From NCBI GenBank assembly GCA_003478935.1, contig QUFP01000016.1:1-64000 (forward strand): a stretch of DNA of 64,000 bases, in the 5' to 3' direction. Within the stretch, counting starts at the first letter, position 1; each line of letters starts with the position of its first letter. This stretch comes from Firmicutes bacterium AF25-13AC. GTDB taxonomy: Bacteria > Bacillota > Clostridia > Lachnospirales > Lachnospiraceae. This document shows positions 36,843-47,528 of this stretch, one piece after another. The translations under genes and the position numbers were made by a program. Below the pieces are notes generated by a model. The model was not told where the DNA came from and searched no databases. It saw only the letters and a list, made by a program, of their open reading frames with translations.

Positions 36843-38594
36843 TTATTTTTTGATTGCATTATTCATTTCAACAAGTGTTGCAACATCTTCTGCCTGAGCC
36901 AAAGCATCCTGATAGAAGTAATCAAATACCTCATCAACATGATAGCTTGCCTTCAGTTCTTCAATCATGCTGTCACGCATTGCCTCAAAGTCTTCATCAG
37001 ACTCACATGCTACGCACTTAAATACGTTCTTACCCATGTATGCATTGATTTCGTTTACCCAAGAAGCAACATCACCTTCTGGATCACCAAATGAAATGTA
37101 ATTCATAGAATCAGTAACAGGTGTTTCCTGACGATATACATCTACCTGAGACTCTGCACCATAATGATCAATGAAATCCTTAATGGTATCATTCATCTTT
37201 GCTTCCATAGCCTTTGTTGAGAACTGATACAGATCAGTGGTGTAGCCATCTGGCTGAATTGTTCCGTTTCCAAATCCACAGAAATGATGGTATACATTAA
37301 TACCAGTCTCTACGCCAAGAGCATCATCCTTTGTTACTTTCAGGTACTCATCCGTCGGTACTGGCTCACCATCTTCCATATTCCACATACCACCTTCTAA
37401 GCCATTCCATGCAATTCTGGAAAATTCATATGTAGATACAAAGTCAAGCAATGCTACACAGCGCTCTGGATTTTCAGTATTTGCGTTAACAACATACTGT
37501 CTCTCGCCTCTATACATATTTCCAAAACGATCTTCTGCATCTGCGGTCAAACTTGGCATTGAAACAAAGGTTTTTTCATTTCCTTCTGCCTTGTTAAACT
37601 CTGTATTTGCATTGGTAGACATCCAACCCGGTACATTAAACATATACTTTCCAGCCTTCAGATTTTCCTCGTAAACATCAGATGTCTGTGTAAAGGAATC
37701 CGGATCTAACAAACCTCTCTGGTTTGCCTTATTATAAAAACGAACTGCACGCCAGAATACACTTTCAGGATCAGTCAGCTGATTTGCTTCAAGAGGTGTA
37801 GAATCAACTGTAGAAACACCAAGTACACGACCCGTTGTCTCCATCAAATTTACTCCTTCCTGTGGTCCAAGACCAAAGGTAAATACCCATTCACCCCATC
37901 CCTGACCTGCACCAAACCATGCACCGCATCCGTAAGTTTTCTGTCCATCTGCTGTTTCAGGCTCTAATGCCACCATCTGCTCAAGAACATCTAACAGATC
38001 CTCATCATAATTTTCCAGCTTTGGATAGCCCGCTTCCTTATACAGATCCCATCTCAAATAGTGACCGCATGTTGGAACTGTGCCATCATCCCAAGAACCT
38101 TTACACATTCCCCAAAGATACATGTTTCCATCTGGACTGTTTGCCGGCATACGCTCTGCTGTTACCATCAGCTGTCCTGCTGGGTCATTCATGGTATTTG
38201 GCGCATATTCTTCCAGATAAGGCTCCAAATTCAATACAGATGCAGACTCAAGAAGCATCGGAAGCTGTTTTGTTGGGTCCGATAATAAGAAAACATCTGG
38301 TAAATCATTATCTGCTAACATAGCTGACAGCTGTGTCGGCCAATCTGCCTCTGTAACAGCAGTCAGGTACAGATCAATATTCAAATTATCTTCAATATAC
38401 TTGCTGACTGGATCAGAACGAAGTCCATCAAGTTCACCTGATCCTACGAATGCCACTACATCAAGTGCCACTCTATCCTCGAATTGAGGTGTTGTTGTGC
38501 TGCCCGTGCTCTCTCCTGCAAATGCCATTGTATTACCACACATAATAAGTGCGGACGCTGCTGCAAATGCCTTTCTTGCTACTGTTTTTTTCAT
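36843..38594 (-). CDS. Extracellular sugar-binding protein (LplA-type) of second carbohydrate locus
   Basis: 583 residues. The signal peptide (MKKTVARKAFAAASALIMCGNTMAFA) has type I-like cleavage; a Cys lies in the hydrophobic core (IMCG) but not in a convincing lipobox. The mature domain shows EDRVALDVVAFVGSG, DVFLLSDPTKQLPMLLE and RGLLDPDSFTQTSDVYEENLKAGKYMF, like LplA/YtcQ proteins. It is the last gene of an operon with the two permeases and would deliver an oligosaccharide, perhaps mannose-containing given the nearby GH38. Confidence 0.87.
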   Translation of the reverse strand: MKKTVARKAFAAASALIMCGNTMAFAGESTGSTTTPQFEDRVALDVVAFVGSGELDGLRSDPVSKYIEDNLNIDLYLTAVTEADWPTQLSAMLADNDLPDVFLLSDPTKQLPMLLESASVLNLEPYLEEYAPNTMNDPAGQLMVTAERMPANSPDGNMYLWGMCKGSWDDGTVPTCGHYLRWDLYKEAGYPKLENYDEDLLDVLEQMVALEPETADGQKTYGCGAWFGAGQGWGEWVFTFGLGPQEGVNLMETTGRVLGVSTVDSTPLEANQLTDPESVFWRAVRFYNKANQRGLLDPDSFTQTSDVYEENLKAGKYMFNVPGWMSTNANTEFNKAEGNEKTFVSMPSLTADAEDRFGNMYRGERQYVVNANTENPERCVALLDFVSTYEFSRIAWNGLEGGMWNMEDGEPVPTDEYLKVTKDDALGVETGINVYHHFCGFGNGTIQPDGYTTDLYQFSTKAMEAKMNDTIKDFIDHYGAESQVDVYRQETPVTDSMNYISFGDPEGDVASWVNEINAYMGKNVFKCVACESDEDFEAMRDSMIEELKASYHVDEVFDYFYQDALAQAEDVATLVEMNNAIKK

Positions 38595-38691
38595 AAATAT
38601 CTCCTTCCTTTTTCTTTTTTATTACTGCCAGACTACATTCGTACCATACGTTTGCACGATTGCAATCATAACTAACATAAAATAACATTTC

Positions 38692-39579
38692 TCAACCTTT
38701 TACTGCACCAAGCATAATTCCCTTTGTAAAAAAGCGCTGCATGAACGGATAAACACAAAGTATTGGAACTACCGTAATAAAGCTCATTGCCATACGCAGC
38801 GTTGTCGATGATACTTTAATTGCCGCTCCCGCTGCCGCTCCTGCAGTGGAAGATACTACATTTGACTGTAGTTTCGTATACAGCAAATACTGCAGACAAT
38901 GTAACGTTGCAGATTTTCTTCCCTGCATAAAATACATATCATCTGCCCATGCATTCCACTGATTTACAGCTGCAAACACAATAATACATGCCAGAATCGG
39001 CTTTGCAAGTGGAATAATAAGCTTGAAGTAAATTTTTACTAATCCAGCTCCATCAATCTCTGCTGACTCAATCAGTTCCCCTGGAATAGACTCAATATAA
39101 GTCTTTACTAAAATAATAAAATATGCCTGAACTGCTGATGGCAGAATGTATACCAAAAAATTATTTTTCAGTCCTATATTGCTGATCAATAAATAGTACG
39201 GGATAAATCCTGCATTTACATACATTGTAACGATAAAGAATCGGTACAAAAACTTCTTGCATGGAAGATCTCTATTAGCAAGAATGTATGCTGCAAAGCT
39301 ACAGCAAAAACATGTTAAAAGTGTACCAAATATCGTCCTCGCAAACGCAATCCATATACTAGATTTAAGTCCTGGAATCTGAAGCATCTCTGTATAGGCT
39401 TCTGTTGTAAATTCCTTCGGAAGCAAATATACACCTAAGTTCACTGCTCCTGGTGAAGATAGCGAATTAATAAAAATATACCATAACGGATATACGCAAA
39501 TAAATGTGATCAATCCAAGCAATACCGTGTTGATTGTGCCTGCAATTGTTATCTTTTTTCTCTTTTTCATAATTCTCAC
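38692..39579 (-). CDS. Carbohydrate ABC permease (LplC-type), second locus
   Basis: 295 residues with six helices, EAA loop ELIESAEIDGAGLVKIYFKLIIPLAKPI and the family ending YPFMQRFFTKGIMLGAVKG. The GTG at 39579 lies three bases after AGGAG and the ATG at 39570 twelve bases after it; either may be the start. Works with the LplB-type partner encoded just upstream. Confidence 0.9.
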   Translation of the reverse strand: MRIMKKRKKITIAGTINTVLLGLITFICVYPLWYIFINSLSSPGAVNLGVYLLPKEFTTEAYTEMLQIPGLKSSIWIAFARTIFGTLLTCFCCSFAAYILANRDLPCKKFLYRFFIVTMYVNAGFIPYYLLISNIGLKNNFLVYILPSAVQAYFIILVKTYIESIPGELIESAEIDGAGLVKIYFKLIIPLAKPILACIIVFAAVNQWNAWADDMYFMQGRKSATLHCLQYLLYTKLQSNVVSSTAGAAAGAAIKVSSTTLRMAMSFITVVPILCVYPFMQRFFTKGIMLGAVKG

Positions 39580-39618
39580 AATCTCCTTTCTGAGAAAACC
39601 TCCTTTTCTAGCTTTTAC

Positions 39619-40560
39619 TTAGAATATAGAATCGCCTCTCAGCTTTTTAGATGCCCAGTTTGCAAATGTCAAAAGTATAATACTTACAATAGATTTGAAA
39701 ATGCCCATCGCAGTCGCCAATGAGTATTCCATATTTTTGATACCCATACGATATACATATGTATCAAATACTTCCAGCTTATCCCACGTCATACCATTTC
39801 CAAGCAGCCAGAACTGCTCGAATCCATTTGACATCATATTAGAAATTGCAAGTAATAGTAAAACAAAAAATGTAGAGAGTAAACCAGGAACAGTTACATG
39901 AATAATTTTTTGCCATGTATTAGCACCATCCACCTCTGCTGCTTGGTATAACTCTTGATCAATTGAGGTGATCGCAGACAAATAAATAATTGCATTGTAA
40001 CCAAGTGATTTCCATACACCGATAGCAACCTGTGTTGCCCACGCATGTTTTTCATTTGTCAGCACATTAAGTGGCTTCTTTATAACACCGAGTCCCATAA
40101 GAATAATATTTAATGCGCTATCTTCTGATGAAAGAAGCATAAACACAATTGAATACACAAGCACCCAAGAAATAAAGTTTGGAATTGAAGTTCCTGTTTG
40201 TACAAGTTTTGCATATCGCTTATTTTTAAGCTGTGAAATTGCTATTGCAAAAATAGCTGGAAGCACAGAACAGCAAATATTTAAGAATGAAATACTAAGT
40301 GTATTGCGCATTACTGTCACAAAATCTTTAGAATTTTCGAAAATCTTTTTAAAATATTTCAGTCCAACAAACTGCGATTTAAAAATTGAAACACCAGGTG
40401 TAAATTCTACAAATGCGTAACTCCATCCAAACAACGGTGCATAGGAAAAAACTCCTATCATAATCATGAACGGGAGAAGCAAAAGTACTAACCGAATCTG
40501 TTTCTTCTTCCGTCCTGTCAGTCCGCCCTTTCTTGAGTGTTTCATGTCCATTTTCTTCAC
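39619..40560 (-). CDS. Carbohydrate ABC permease (LplB-type), second locus
   Basis: 313 residues. The first helix region LVLLLLPFMIMIGVFSYAPLFGWSYAFVEF and EAA loop DQELYQAAEVDGANTWQKIIHVTVPGL define the family. The N-terminal 25 residues are very basic (KHSRKGGLTGRKKKQ). The listed start is a GTG; ATGs follow within six codons. First gene of the second transporter operon, 285 bp downstream of the AraC regulator gene. Confidence 0.9.
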   Translation of the reverse strand: MKKMDMKHSRKGGLTGRKKKQIRLVLLLLPFMIMIGVFSYAPLFGWSYAFVEFTPGVSIFKSQFVGLKYFKKIFENSKDFVTVMRNTLSISFLNICCSVLPAIFAIAISQLKNKRYAKLVQTGTSIPNFISWVLVYSIVFMLLSSEDSALNIILMGLGVIKKPLNVLTNEKHAWATQVAIGVWKSLGYNAIIYLSAITSIDQELYQAAEVDGANTWQKIIHVTVPGLLSTFFVLLLLAISNMMSNGFEQFWLLGNGMTWDKLEVFDTYVYRMGIKNMEYSLATAMGIFKSIVSIILLTFANWASKKLRGDSIF

Positions 40561-40845
40561 CTTGCCTTTCCTATGCTACTGCATAAAAAATATCTGCTAT
40601 CATATGGTTTATTCACAATCGCCTTCTACCGAAAACTTTGAATGAACTTATTATAGCAGATACCTTTTTGCCATTATATCATTTTTCCTCATTTTTTATC
40701 ATAAATCTCATATTTTTCTTTTTGTTTTATCTATTTTTCCTCGTATTATTCTAATACCCCTACAGTTTTATATCACTTTTGTATATAAATTTTATTTTTT
40801 TATTATTAAAATATACTTCTTTACCAATTATCGTTTTTTGATATC
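40561..40845 (-). promoter_or_regulatory. AT-rich intergenic region upstream of the second transporter operon
   Basis: No gene is seen here. Two TATAAT hexamers are present on the minus strand (40656-40651 and 40678-40673), neither with a recognisable -35, as expected for an AraC-activated promoter. The half next to the AraC stop (40700-40840) is almost pure A/T without a clear terminator hairpin. Confidence 0.4.
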
Positions 40846-42012
40846 TTACACACTTTGTATTTTTGATTCTCGATACTTTGCAGGTGTCATTCCTACTTCA
40901 CGCTTAAAGATACTAGAAAAATGACTTTGTGTGGAAAAACATAAAATAGCTGCAATTTCACTACACGAATATGATGAATATAACAATAGTTCTTTTGCTT
41001 GATGAACCTTTTCTTTTCGTATATAGTGCTGCAACGTAATTCCCTCATATTTATGAAAGAGGCCTGTCAGATAATTTTCATTAATGCCAAGTGCTTCTCC
41101 AATTTGTACTACTCTAATTGATTCATCCATATGTTCTGCAACATATTCCTTCGCCCTCTCCACATAACGATTATGCTCGCTATCGTGCTTGACCTGTTCA
41201 ACGGCTCGTGCAAATTCTCGTTCATATTCAACAACTGCTGCCTGAATTGGCAATACCTGAGTCATTCTTTCGATATTACTAATAAACACATCTGACATCG
41301 AAAATGCCTTATGAGGTGCCACGCCACCATCAATTGCTGCTCTACATGCAATAGAAATTACAACAATTGAAAGATTTTTCTCTTGACGAAGAGGATTATC
41401 TGCAAGTTTGCCAATTTCTCCTGTCCATACTTCATTTTGACATTCTTCCAATTGTTTTAAATTTCCAGCTCGAATACTTCCAAGCTTCTTTTGCTCATGT
41501 TTGTAAGGATTGTGCAAATGTTCCCCATTTTCCATCCAGCACTTTTTTTTAAAAAATTTCTGTTGCTCTGTCTCAGACTGTTGTTTTGTATACAACTCAC
41601 CCAAACAAACTTTTTCACCTGTTTCCTCATAAAGAAGCAGCTTCATTGCTTCTAAAAATGTTTTTAATTCACAATACGGAAGGCGATATAATTTTGTTTC
41701 AATTTTATGCTTTTGAGCGATTTTAAGCGCAGGTGCTGCACCAACAATTGTCTGAACTGGTCCCGCAAGAATCCATCCCTGTATGTTTTTTCGACGAACC
41801 CTCGCATAATAAACGTCATCTTCCCAGAAAACATCAATTGACGCTTCTGGTCTTCGTTCTAACACATCATTTAGAAAATTGGGATCCGTAAAAAATGGAT
41901 CCTCATCTTCATTTGTCTGTCCAATTCTCCGAATCTTTCTGTCATTATCAATCAATCTAATTTCACCATGTGTAATTTGGATCAATGATTGTAAAAAAAA
42001 TTCATCCACCAT
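40846..42012 (-). CDS. AraC-family transcriptional regulator with large sensor domain
   Basis: 388 residues. The N-terminal ~280 residues form a cytosolic sensor without transmembrane segments (GWILAGPVQTIVGAAPALKI and later SIVVISIACRAAIDGGV), resembling PocR/GAF-like ligand domains used by Firmicute AraC regulators. The C-terminal ~100 residues carry the two helix-turn-helix motifs: VVQIGEALGINENYLTGLFH and CSEIAAILCFSTQSHFSSIF, ending VGMTPAKYRES. It lies between the GH38 gene and the transporter operon and likely activates the operon. TATAAT at 42102-42097 (minus) is a possible -10. Confidence 0.87.
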   Translation of the reverse strand: MVDEFFLQSLIQITHGEIRLIDNDRKIRRIGQTNEDEDPFFTDPNFLNDVLERRPEASIDVFWEDDVYYARVRRKNIQGWILAGPVQTIVGAAPALKIAQKHKIETKLYRLPYCELKTFLEAMKLLLYEETGEKVCLGELYTKQQSETEQQKFFKKKCWMENGEHLHNPYKHEQKKLGSIRAGNLKQLEECQNEVWTGEIGKLADNPLRQEKNLSIVVISIACRAAIDGGVAPHKAFSMSDVFISNIERMTQVLPIQAAVVEYEREFARAVEQVKHDSEHNRYVERAKEYVAEHMDESIRVVQIGEALGINENYLTGLFHKYEGITLQHYIRKEKVHQAKELLLYSSYSCSEIAAILCFSTQSHFSSIFKREVGMTPAKYRESKIQSV

Positions 42013-42122
42013 TTTTTATCCTCAACTTCTTCCTTTCATAGTAATTTTATTCACTGTTTCCTGTCTGATACACTTGCAAAGTTGCTTGATACAAGAATTA
42101 TACAATGTCTTTTATTACACAA

Positions 42123-42145
42123 AAGGGGCAGTTTCCTGCCCCCTT
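42123..42145 (-). terminator. Terminator after the GH38 gene
   Basis: aaggggcag (42123-42131) pairs with ctgccccctt (42136-42145) over tttc; on the minus strand the stem is followed by ttttgtg. It separates the glycosidase genes from the AraC gene. Confidence 0.7.
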
Positions 42146-42167
42146 TATCCACCTCATAAAAACGCAT

Positions 42168-42226
42168 TTAATACGCAATCATCGGAATGCTTTCTGCCTT
42201 TTCATTTGCAGGCTCTTTTATGCCAT
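42168..42226 (-). pseudogene. Vestige of the 3' end of a paralogue of the agarase-like gene
   Basis: These 59 bp repeat, with about five mismatches, the last codons of the gene at 45389-47389 (45389-45447). They encode GIKEPANEKAESIPMIAY-stop against GTKVPTDEKAESIPMIAY-stop. The vestige overlaps the GH38 stop in another frame. It is best explained by deletion of a tandem paralogue, or by recombination that moved the gene end. There is no upstream coding sequence left. Confidence 0.75.
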
Positions 42227-45200
42227 AGCTTCCTCAATCGACAGACGAATCGTTTGAATCTGAAATGCACCAAACTCAAGCTCTAACATGCCGTCTTTTA
42301 TTACTATCTCCTGCTCTTTATTTTCCAGCATATCACAAAGCCAAGCCTTCTTTGCATCAACATTCAGCAAAATCTGTGCTTTTCCCGCTGCCTTTTTAGA
42401 CTCATACAGACGAAGTATCAAATCACCGCTTCTGTCTAATGCCGGCTTTATTGTATCTAAGACAACTGTGCCGTTCTTTACAGAAGCTATGCTAAATGTC
42501 GGCACACATCCCAGCACCAGTCTTGGCTTTTCATTTAGTTCATAGCCCTGCTTTACCACATCACATCCGGCAAAATCACCTTCCCAAGCAGTAAACGCGT
42601 ATGTAAAATGATGAACCTGATTATCTGCACGCATTTCTGGCGCTGCTGCTGCACGAAGAAGAGTTAGTTCTAACGCATTTTGATTCATGCTGATTCCATA
42701 CTTGCAGTCATTTAATACGGCTGCACCGTGAGACGCATCGCACAGCGCACTGTATCTGTGATTGCATACCTCAAAACGATCTTTTTCGTATTCTCTTGAA
42801 CGATGAGTTGGGCGCATTACATAGCCAAACTGCATCTCATTGATTCCATTTTCTGCATAAACCGCTACTGGAAATGAAGTCTTTAGCAAGCGATGTAGCT
42901 CTTTCCAGTCAATCGTTGTATCAAATTCGAGACGTCTGCTGTCCTTTGCCAGACGAATATACTGTGTATATGAAGATTTTCCAATCTTTCCTGTAACTTT
43001 AATGACTGCTTCTATTCCATCTGCCACAAGCTCAGTACACACATCAAATGCTCCTTCAAGCTCCTGCTCCCTATAATTTGAGTCGATATCCCATGCATCA
43101 AACATGCGTGGTACATCCTTATAAAAATGGAAACAATTCAAGGCATCTGCTGCAAACTCACGTCCTGATTCCTTTAGGACAAAGCTTGTCACCTCGCCTT
43201 TTTTGTTTATCTTGACGCGTACCTGTGAATTTTCAAGCGCAATGCCGTCCGTGGTCTTTTCTGCTGACACAGCCTTTTGCTCCACATTTTTCTTCTTGTA
43301 TGGAACAAGTGTAACAGCTCCGCACGGTGGGATTGTTACCCATGCCTTAACGCCAAACGGTGTCTTCTCAACAAAAACTTCCTCTCCTTCAAAGGTTTTT
43401 GCACCGTCTGCAAATGCTTCTGGAAGCTCTACCACCGTCTTTCTCTCAAAACCAAATGAGTTAAAGAGCGTCACATCATTTTCATTTTCTTTTGTTACAA
43501 GCTGACTCATATATATATCTGCCTGTTTATTTGCTGTCTCAATTACAACGCCAACAGCTTTCCTTGCTTCCTCGTAAACTCTTCCCATCGAGGAGCCTGG
43601 AAGAATATCGTGAAACTGATTTAACAATAATTCCTTCCAGAGAGCATCAGCCTTCTCACTGTCATATACATTTCCCTTACAAAGACCAAATGCTCCCCAC
43701 ATCTCCATCTCGCGAAGTGCAAACTCAGCACGTCTATTATTTTGCTTTACTTTTGCCTGAGAGGTGTAGGTTCCTCTGTGTGCATTAAAATACAGCTCAC
43801 CTACATAAGTATTGACTGGTCCGCCCGCTTCGTCCATTTTCTTGAAAAAGCTCTTCGGATCAGACAGTTCAACTCTCGGTGCACCCTCAAGATTTTGTTC
43901 TCTTTTTGCATACTCAATATCGTCTCTTGTTGGACCACCGCCGCCATCGCCATAGCCAAACGGTAGCAAAAAGGCATCTAGATCCTGAAGCTGACTTCTG
44001 TTTTTCCACACTTCTTCAAGTTGCTTAGGATTAGTCTTATAAGTATAGCTTGTCGGAAGAAATGACACAATCCTACTTCCGTCTATGCCTTCCCAGTTAA
44101 AGTAATGATACGGGAATTGCTCACCCTCGTTATATGACCAAAAGATCTTCTGTGTTACCAGATAGTTGACCTTGCATCCCTTTAAAATCTGTGGCAATGC
44201 CCCTGTGTAGCCAAACGTATCTGGAAGCCACAGCACTTCACTGTCCACATCAAATACGTCCTTATAATACTGCTTTCCATACAGCAGTTGACGAATCAGT
44301 GCCTCACCACTTGCCATATTCGTGTCAGGTTCCACCCACATGGCACCCTCTGCAATCCACTGTCCTTTTTTGACAGCCGCCTTGATTCGCTCAAAAAGTT
44401 CCGGATACAGTTTGCGGCACATCTCATACTCTGCTGGCTGGCTCTGAATAAATTTATATTCTGGATATTCCTCAATCAGACGAAGCTGCGCCGCAAATGT
44501 ACGCGCGGTTTTACGACCGGTTTCCGCAATCGGCCACAGCCAAGCCAAATCCAAATGAGCATTTCCCACTGCATAAAAGACTGGCATTGTCGAACCATTC
44601 TCGGCCTCTAGCACTGGCTTTAAAGCTTCACGCGCTTTTTTATAGGACTCAATTCTGGCATCCCGTTCCTGCTCAAAATCAACAATCAATGTAAACTGTT
44701 CCAATGCCTTTGCTATTTTTGCCGCTCTAAGGCTTGTCTTGTCAAGCACTTCAAGTAAACGTCCAAGTGTATCTACATCCATAAAAAGTTGGTAAGCATC
44801 TTCATTCCAAATTCCGTAAGTGCAGCGTCCCAATGTACGTCTCTTTCCCTCTTCTAATTTGTCTGTATAGGAGCCCGGAAGCACTGGACCTGTCGCACAT
44901 CCTCCTGTCGGTGCCTCTGGATAATAATGACCAGCATAGACCTCCATCATGATATCAAACTGCTCGTCTCCCTTTGCACAGCGACTTAACACATTGTCTA
45001 CAATATAATGATGCGGCTCATTAACCCAAGACGCACGGTATGTACCAAAAGCCTTATCATTTACAAACAGTGTTGCCTCACCATCTGGCTTCAAATTCAT
45101 CACAATACGTTTGCCCTCAGCTTCTTCACTCAGCTGAATGTGTCCCTTCATCCAACAATATTCATATGTATTTCCCCAAGTAAAACCTGGCTTTACCGAA

Positions 45201-45356
45201 ACAAACTGCTCTTTTTTTGCCTCCCCAAGTGAGAGCTGTTCATTTGTGCGAAATGCCTCCCATTGAATCTCACCAAGTGCTGATAAAATCATCTTTGAGT
45301 GTGCGCACCCAATGACCGATGCGGTCTCTCCATTCGGATTTCATCAATTTACTCAT
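42218..45356 (-). CDS. GH38 alpha-mannosidase (frameshift near the 5' end)
   Basis: The true start is the ATG at 45356 (GAAAGGAAAT upstream), coding MSKLMKSEWRDRIGHWVRTL. Near 45278-45290 the frame slips by two missing bases, then runs open for 1,024 residues from LGEIQWEAFRTNEQLSL. Zinc ligands His/Asp lie in HLDLAWLWP (near 270) and the nucleophile Asp in WLPDTFGYTGALPQ (near 380). FLPFGYGDGGGGP and NQFHDILPGSSM are further GH38 hallmarks, with the two C-terminal beta domains complete. Cytosolic. Located 32 bp downstream of the agarase-like gene, so probably co-transcribed. Cleaves alpha-mannosides, for example from N-glycans or mannans. Confidence 0.9.
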
Positions 45357-45388
45357 AATATTTCCTTTCTATTGAAAAAAATAACACA

Positions 45389-47389
45389 TTAATACGCAAT
45401 CATCGGAATGCTTTCTGCCTTTTCATCTGTAGGCACCTTTGTGCCATCCGCAATCTCATACATAGCTTCGCTGCACTGCTTTACATAAGACGCCATATCC
45501 TGATATGGACGTGAGCAAATGTCAAACAAACCAATGTTATAATTTTCTCCGTCAAAACGCCCCAGAACAAACTGATCATAGCACTGGAAATAGTGGCAGC
45601 CAACACCATTTGGATGAGCTGCTACACGCTCGCAATAATAGCGGTAGGCTTTTCCACGGTCTTTTTGTGTCAGTACACCCTCAAGTCCTGTTGCTGATAA
45701 ACCTGTATCTAGTGCTCCAAAATGAAATTCGCCAATCATAACAGGCAGATCTACACCAAGCTCTACCACATGCGAGATTGCTTCTGTTGGATCGACTGCA
45801 TAACAGTTAATGGAAAATACATCAAAATTCTCCCATCCCGTTGCAAGATCTGGGTCGGAAATCCATGCCCATCTCATACCAAGAATCATATGATTTGGAT
45901 CGACTTCTCGGCATGCTTTTGACGGAATCTCAACATAAGCTCGAAGCATCTCTTTTGAGAATGTTTTCTGATCTTCTTTTGCAGCCTCAGATTTAGCTGA
46001 TGCATCACGAATCGGCTGATACAGATCATCAAAGTCAGTAAACTTCGTGTTCCATGCTGTGTTTAATGCCTCCACTGTCTGATATTTTTCCTTTAAAGCC
46101 ACAATCAGCTTTTCCTTACATACAGTGCGCTCTGGATTGTACAGTACCTCGTCTGCCAGCACCAAATTATCCACAAATGCCCAACTTGGCTCATTTCTAA
46201 GGAAATAGCCGATCATCATCGGATCGTCCTTCCTTGCTGCTAGTGCCTTTGCATTATTTTTCGCGTTTTCTTTATACTCATCACTTAATACATCTGGAAA
46301 ATCACGGAAAATTTTCTTTTCCGTCTCCGGAAATTCTGGAAGTGAAGTTACATATGGTATCGGTGTATTTTCAAAAAGGCGCTGATCACTCCAGTTGCCA
46401 AGCGTATTCATGCCCATCTGCATCAGCTGTCCTGCCATCATCTTCTTCCATATCTGATACCAGTCTTCCCCAAACACACGATATAAATTGGCACCTGCAT
46501 AGGAGAACATCTTCGCATTTCTTTTTCTATCTTTAAATACACGGTCTGGTGAAAACATTTCTGCATATGCCTGTTGTTTCTCATCCGGCAGCCAGTCTAG
46601 CCATTTTTCAATTCCATCAACACGACAGTCCACTGGCACATTCACGCAGTCTGGTCCTGCACTAAAAAACGCATAACCGTCTGGATCTGCAATCCACCAC
46701 TTGCCATCTGCCTTATATTTTGTAAAAAATCCTGTGCCCTTGGCCAGCTTTTTATTTTTCCAGCCGCCCCATTTTGACCAGTTTTCAAATGGATAGCCTT
46801 GTTCGCCGTCCTTGACTTGTTTTTCAAGAATACTCTTTAACGACTCAATATCCTTTGTCTTTCCTGACCATTCCTTTCGCTTATTCTGTCCAAGACTATC
46901 GACAAGCTTAACATCCAAAAGCTTAACGTCTTCTGGGTATGTATCCGTTAATGCCATGTTGCTTATACGCACGGTAATATCATGAAATACTGGAATAGTC
47001 TTCATCTCAATACGTGTAATTTCTTCTGGCACAATTCGTCCGCCATGGCAGACAATCTTAAGCTCACCCGGAAGTGCCTCTGGAAACAGCACACCTGCTT
47101 TAAACCACTCCTTATCCAAACAAATCTGTGTTGTAATCTGCGGCAGAATGCCAAAACGAATCGTCATCGTTGGCTCATCATCCTTGCCATACACATACAC
47201 ATTGAAAGCATCACAATGTTCCTCAAGTGTTTCAATCTCAAACATAAAGTAACGCTCATTTTTCATTACATCCCACGGCAGCACAATACCCGCTCCATCC
47301 TTTGACAGCTTCAATAAAGCACTGTCTTTCTCCTGCTTTAAAAGTGATGCCCCGCTTGTTAACATCTTCACGTCAAATGGAATCTTCAT
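45389..47389 (-). CDS. Clan GH-A glycosidase resembling beta-agarase/beta-galactosidase (GH50-like)
   Basis: 666 residues with no signal peptide. The N-terminal ~215 residues form a beta-sandwich (carbohydrate-binding-like). The barrel begins GFFTKYKADGKWWIADPDGYAFFSAGPDC, the 'W-x-DPDG' entry typical of GH50 and related agarases. The acid/base Glu is in FLRNEPSW (near 400) and the nucleophile Glu in VMIGEFHFGALDTG (near 553). MGMNTLGNWSD is also GH50-like. The substrate is not necessarily agarose; gut homologues are unassigned beta-glycosidases. First gene of the glycosidase pair with GH38, and its 3' end is duplicated downstream of GH38. Confidence 0.8.
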   Translation of the reverse strand: MKIPFDVKMLTSGASLLKQEKDSALLKLSKDGAGIVLPWDVMKNERYFMFEIETLEEHCDAFNVYVYGKDDEPTMTIRFGILPQITTQICLDKEWFKAGVLFPEALPGELKIVCHGGRIVPEEITRIEMKTIPVFHDITVRISNMALTDTYPEDVKLLDVKLVDSLGQNKRKEWSGKTKDIESLKSILEKQVKDGEQGYPFENWSKWGGWKNKKLAKGTGFFTKYKADGKWWIADPDGYAFFSAGPDCVNVPVDCRVDGIEKWLDWLPDEKQQAYAEMFSPDRVFKDRKRNAKMFSYAGANLYRVFGEDWYQIWKKMMAGQLMQMGMNTLGNWSDQRLFENTPIPYVTSLPEFPETEKKIFRDFPDVLSDEYKENAKNNAKALAARKDDPMMIGYFLRNEPSWAFVDNLVLADEVLYNPERTVCKEKLIVALKEKYQTVEALNTAWNTKFTDFDDLYQPIRDASAKSEAAKEDQKTFSKEMLRAYVEIPSKACREVDPNHMILGMRWAWISDPDLATGWENFDVFSINCYAVDPTEAISHVVELGVDLPVMIGEFHFGALDTGLSATGLEGVLTQKDRGKAYRYYCERVAAHPNGVGCHYFQCYDQFVLGRFDGENYNIGLFDICSRPYQDMASYVKQCSEAMYEIADGTKVPTDEKAESIPMIAY

Positions 47390-47484
47390 CGCTTTTTCTC
47401 TCCTTTTTCTCTCGTCAAATTTTTTCTAGCACCAGATTCATTCTCAATGTTATAAGGTTCACTTTACGCTTTTTCACAAAAAAA

Positions 47485-47507
47485 GGCAAGGCTTTTTTAG
47501 CCTTGCC
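47485..47507 (-). terminator. Terminator after the polyferredoxin gene
   Basis: ggcaaggc (47485-47492) pairs with gccttgcc (47500-47507), followed on the minus strand by seven T. It ends the redox operon. Confidence 0.85.
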
Positions 47508-47528
47508 AGATGTAAAATTATTCTAATT

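Noticed and set aside
45037..45232. Plus-strand frames opposite the glycosidase genes
   Set aside because: Low-complexity shadows with no start signals; the minus strand carries well-conserved enzymes.
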